DNA of 5,207 bases from contig ONLC01000171.1 in assembly GCA_900318545.1 (NCBI GenBank), positions 1-5,207 on the forward strand, read 5' to 3'. Source of the stretch: an uncultured Eubacteriales bacterium. Lineage in GTDB: Bacteria > Bacillota > Clostridia > Oscillospirales > Ruminococcaceae. Both the position numbers and the translations under genes were made by a program. Below, one piece after another: positions 4,353 through 5,207 of this stretch (its first letter is position 1; every line of letters starts with the position of its first letter). The notes beneath the pieces were generated by a model. That model saw only the letters and a list, made by a program, of their open reading frames with translations. It was not told the DNA's origin and made no database searches.

Positions 4353-4586
4353 TCATTTCTCGATGATGAAATCCTTGATCTCGCCAAAGAACTTGTCAGC
4401 GTCATCAGTATGAGCTGTCAGCTGGATAGGGCTGGAAAGGTCAAGGCTGAAAATACCCATGATAGACTTTCCGTCTACTGCATATCTTCCCGAAGCAAGG
4501 TCAACATCAAAATCGTACATGGATACGATGCTGACAAACTTCTTAACGTCATTGATAGATTCGAGCATGATTTTTGTCTTTTTCAT
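4353..4586 (-). CDS. HPr-family-like small protein lacking the PTS active-site histidine
   Basis: A 77-residue protein that fits the HPr fold: the central SGRYAVDGKSIMGIFSLDLSSPIQL (residues 32-56) matches the strand-loop-helix around Ser46 of HPr (here Ser41 in GKSIMGI). The N-terminal segment that in HPr carries the phosphorylated His15 (a GLHARPA-like motif) is replaced by MLESINDVKKFVSIVS. There is no histidine before His59, so it cannot pass phosphate in the sugar PTS. By analogy with Bacillus Crh, which lacks His15 but keeps the regulatory serine, a signalling role is possible but not shown. HPr is usually about 87 residues, so this one is short at the N-terminus. The ATG (complement of 4584-4586) has AAGGAGG seven nt upstream (complement of 4594-4600). 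It has its own promoter, a long structured leader and its own terminator, and converges on rubrerythrin. Confidence 0.85.
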   Translation of the reverse strand: MKKTKIMLESINDVKKFVSIVSMYDFDVDLASGRYAVDGKSIMGIFSLDLSSPIQLTAHTDDADKFFGEIKDFIIEK

Positions 4587-4707
4587 AACAATTCCTCCTT
4601 AAAATAAGAAAACTATGTTTTTCAGGGTTTCGGAGAGCTCAAACTCCGCATCCCTTGCCGATCTCTGTATCGGCTTCAATATAACCTCGTAGGTTTTCTC
4701 CCTACAA
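4587..4707 (-). promoter_or_regulatory. Structured 5' leader of the HPr-like gene (three consecutive hairpins)
   Basis: The predicted transcript starts near 4706 and has about 120 nt before the ATG. In minus-strand order it can form: TTGTAGG/CCTACGA (complement of 4701-4707 and 4687-4693) right at the 5' end; GCCGAT/ATCGGC (4669-4674 and 4657-4662) with a 6-nt loop; and a two-part stem AGGG/CCCT plus CGGAG/CTCCG (4652-4655 with 4624-4627, 4644-4648 with 4631-4635) separated by a 3-by-3 internal loop. An A+T-rich stretch then leads to the ribosome binding site. No T tract follows any stem, so an attenuator is unlikely. I do not recognise it as a known riboswitch class. Confidence 0.5.
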
Positions 4708-4712
4708 GCCCT

Positions 4713-4740
4713 ATTATAATCACTTTTTGGATTTTGTCAA
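4713..4740 (-). promoter_or_regulatory. Sigma-A promoter of the HPr-like gene
   Basis: On the minus strand there is a perfect -35 TTGACA (complement of 4735-4740), a 16-bp spacer and a perfect -10 TATAAT (complement of 4713-4718). It is a strong promoter apart from the slightly short spacer. Its -35 box lies 7 bp from the -35 box of the divergent mtaB promoter. Confidence 0.88.
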
Positions 4741-4747
4741 GGGATAT

Positions 4748-4776
4748 TTGCAAAAAAAAATAAAATATGGTACAAT
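4748..4776 (+). promoter_or_regulatory. Probable sigma-A promoter of mtaB
   Basis: The -10 TACAAT (4771-4776) is preceded by TGG (extended -10). At 17 bp lies TTGCAA (4748-4753), a four-of-six -35. The spacer is a long A-rich run. Transcription near 4783 would give a leader of about 115 nt before mtaB. Confidence 0.75.
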
Positions 4777-4817
4777 GTTTAATAAGTACAAAAGAAACAA
4801 TTTCGTTTTATGCGTTT

Positions 4818-4884
4818 TGCACAACCGAGATATCAGATATTTGTGCATATCATACATTAAAAAGCTGATACTCAAACTATCAGC
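4818..4884 (+). promoter_or_regulatory. Two dyads in the mtaB leader
   Basis: TGCACAA (4818-4824) and TTGTGCA (4841-4847) form a dyad with a 16-nt spacer. Downstream, GCTGATA (4864-4870) and TATCAGC (4878-4884) form a perfect 7-bp hairpin with a 7-nt loop, ending 2 nt before the AAGGAG of the ribosome binding site. Neither has a T tract. They could tune mRNA stability or start-site access, or the first could be a protein-binding operator; nothing here decides between these. Confidence 0.45.
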
Positions 4885-4897
4885 CCAAGGAGAAATA

Positions 4898-5207
4898 ATG
4901 AAGGCTTACTACTACACCTTTGGCTGTAAGGTAAACAGCTATGAAACCGAAAACATCAGAGAGGCTATGCAAAGGCTCGGTTACGAAGATACCGACACTC
5001 CCTCACAGGCTGAGGTCTGCATAGTAAATTCGTGTGCTGTGACAGGCGAGGCGGTCTCAAAGTGCAGGCAGCTTTTAAGAAAGCTCAGGCGTGAAGCTCC
5101 CGATGCGGTGATAGCTCTTTCAGGCTGTTATGCTCAGGCATTTGCTGAGGAAAGCAAGGCTTTGCCCGAGTGCGATATTATCGTCGGCTCACGCAACAAG
5201 AGCGAGC
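4898..5207 (+). CDS. mtaB: tRNA t6A37 methylthiotransferase MtaB, N-terminal part (3' end outside window)
   Basis: Radical-SAM enzyme that adds a methylthio group to N6-threonylcarbamoyladenosine at tRNA position 37 (ms2t6A), improving decoding of ANN codons. Only the first 103 residues are visible, corresponding to the N-terminal UPF0004 domain: YTFGCKVNSYETE (6-18), VNSCAVTGEAVSKCRQLLRK (43-62) and LSGCYAQ (74-80). The three cysteines expected to hold the auxiliary 4Fe-4S cluster are C10, C46 and C77. The radical-SAM CxxxCxxC and the TRAM domain would lie beyond the edge. KVNSYETE favours MtaB over the related MiaB and RimO. The ATG at 4898 has AAGGAG five nt upstream (4887-4892). It is transcribed divergently from the HPr-like gene. 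Confidence 0.9.
   Translation, partial: MKAYYYTFGCKVNSYETENIREAMQRLGYEDTDTPSQAEVCIVNSCAVTGEAVSKCRQLLRKLRREAPDAVIALSGCYAQAFAEESKALPECDIIVGSRNKSE

Noticed and set aside
4344..4607. 87-residue plus-strand open frame opposite the HPr-like gene
   Set aside because: No ribosome binding site and no family resemblance; the minus-strand gene has promoter, ribosome binding site, terminator and HPr-like motifs.
4587..4707. Known riboswitch or T-box in the HPr-like leader
   Set aside because: I compared the stems and loops from memory with TPP, SAM, FMN, cobalamin, purine, THF, c-di-GMP and T-box consensus features and found no match; it is left as an unassigned structured leader.

Overview
The window looks like chromosome from an anaerobic, low-to-mid G+C member of the Clostridia, most likely a Ruminococcus-type Oscillospiraceae. 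This rests on the families present (zinc-type L32, YceD/DUF177, double-rubredoxin rubrerythrin, an HPr-like protein without the PTS histidine, a clostridial-type tmRNA tag), consensus sigma-A promoters and strong AGGAGG ribosome binding sites. The genus is an inference from protein character, not a database result.

Layout, left to right. (1) Positions 1-812 are the 3' part of glucose-6-phosphate isomerase (pgi). A small conserved P-loop protein of unknown role (880-1284) follows, with a terminator at 1293-1334. (2) A perfect sigma-A promoter (1345-1373) starts the yceD-rpmF ribosome unit (1396-2086), which ends at a terminator (2105-2149). (3) A second near-perfect promoter (2174-2202) drives smpB (2233-2703). 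The tmRNA gene ssrA (2721-3068) begins only 17 nt after the smpB stop with no visible promoter of its own, and a terminator follows at 3072-3105. Both partners of trans-translation therefore appear to come from one transcript. (4) A rubrerythrin (3254-3916) with rubredoxin-like centres at both ends has its own promoter, a short hairpin-bearing leader and a strong terminator. (5) Positions 3917-4352 hold no gene. They contain a roughly 340-bp imperfect palindrome (3971-4309), with a perfect 18-bp core repeat and matching small hairpins in both arms, wedged between two convergent terminators. It looks like a non-autonomous mobile or repetitive element. (6) On the minus strand is a 77-residue HPr-like protein (4353-4586) behind a leader of about 120 nt that can fold into three hairpins in a row. 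(7) Divergent from it, with -35 boxes only 7 bp apart, is the promoter for mtaB (tRNA methylthiotransferase), whose first 103 codons run off the right edge.

The theme is housekeeping: central glycolysis, ribosome assembly (YceD, L32), ribosome rescue (SmpB, tmRNA), tRNA modification (MtaB), peroxide defence (rubrerythrin) and possibly carbon-linked signalling (the HPr-like protein). I see no defence system, prophage or CRISPR array. The parts least explained by known genes are the large palindrome, the structured leader of the HPr-like gene and the small P-loop protein.
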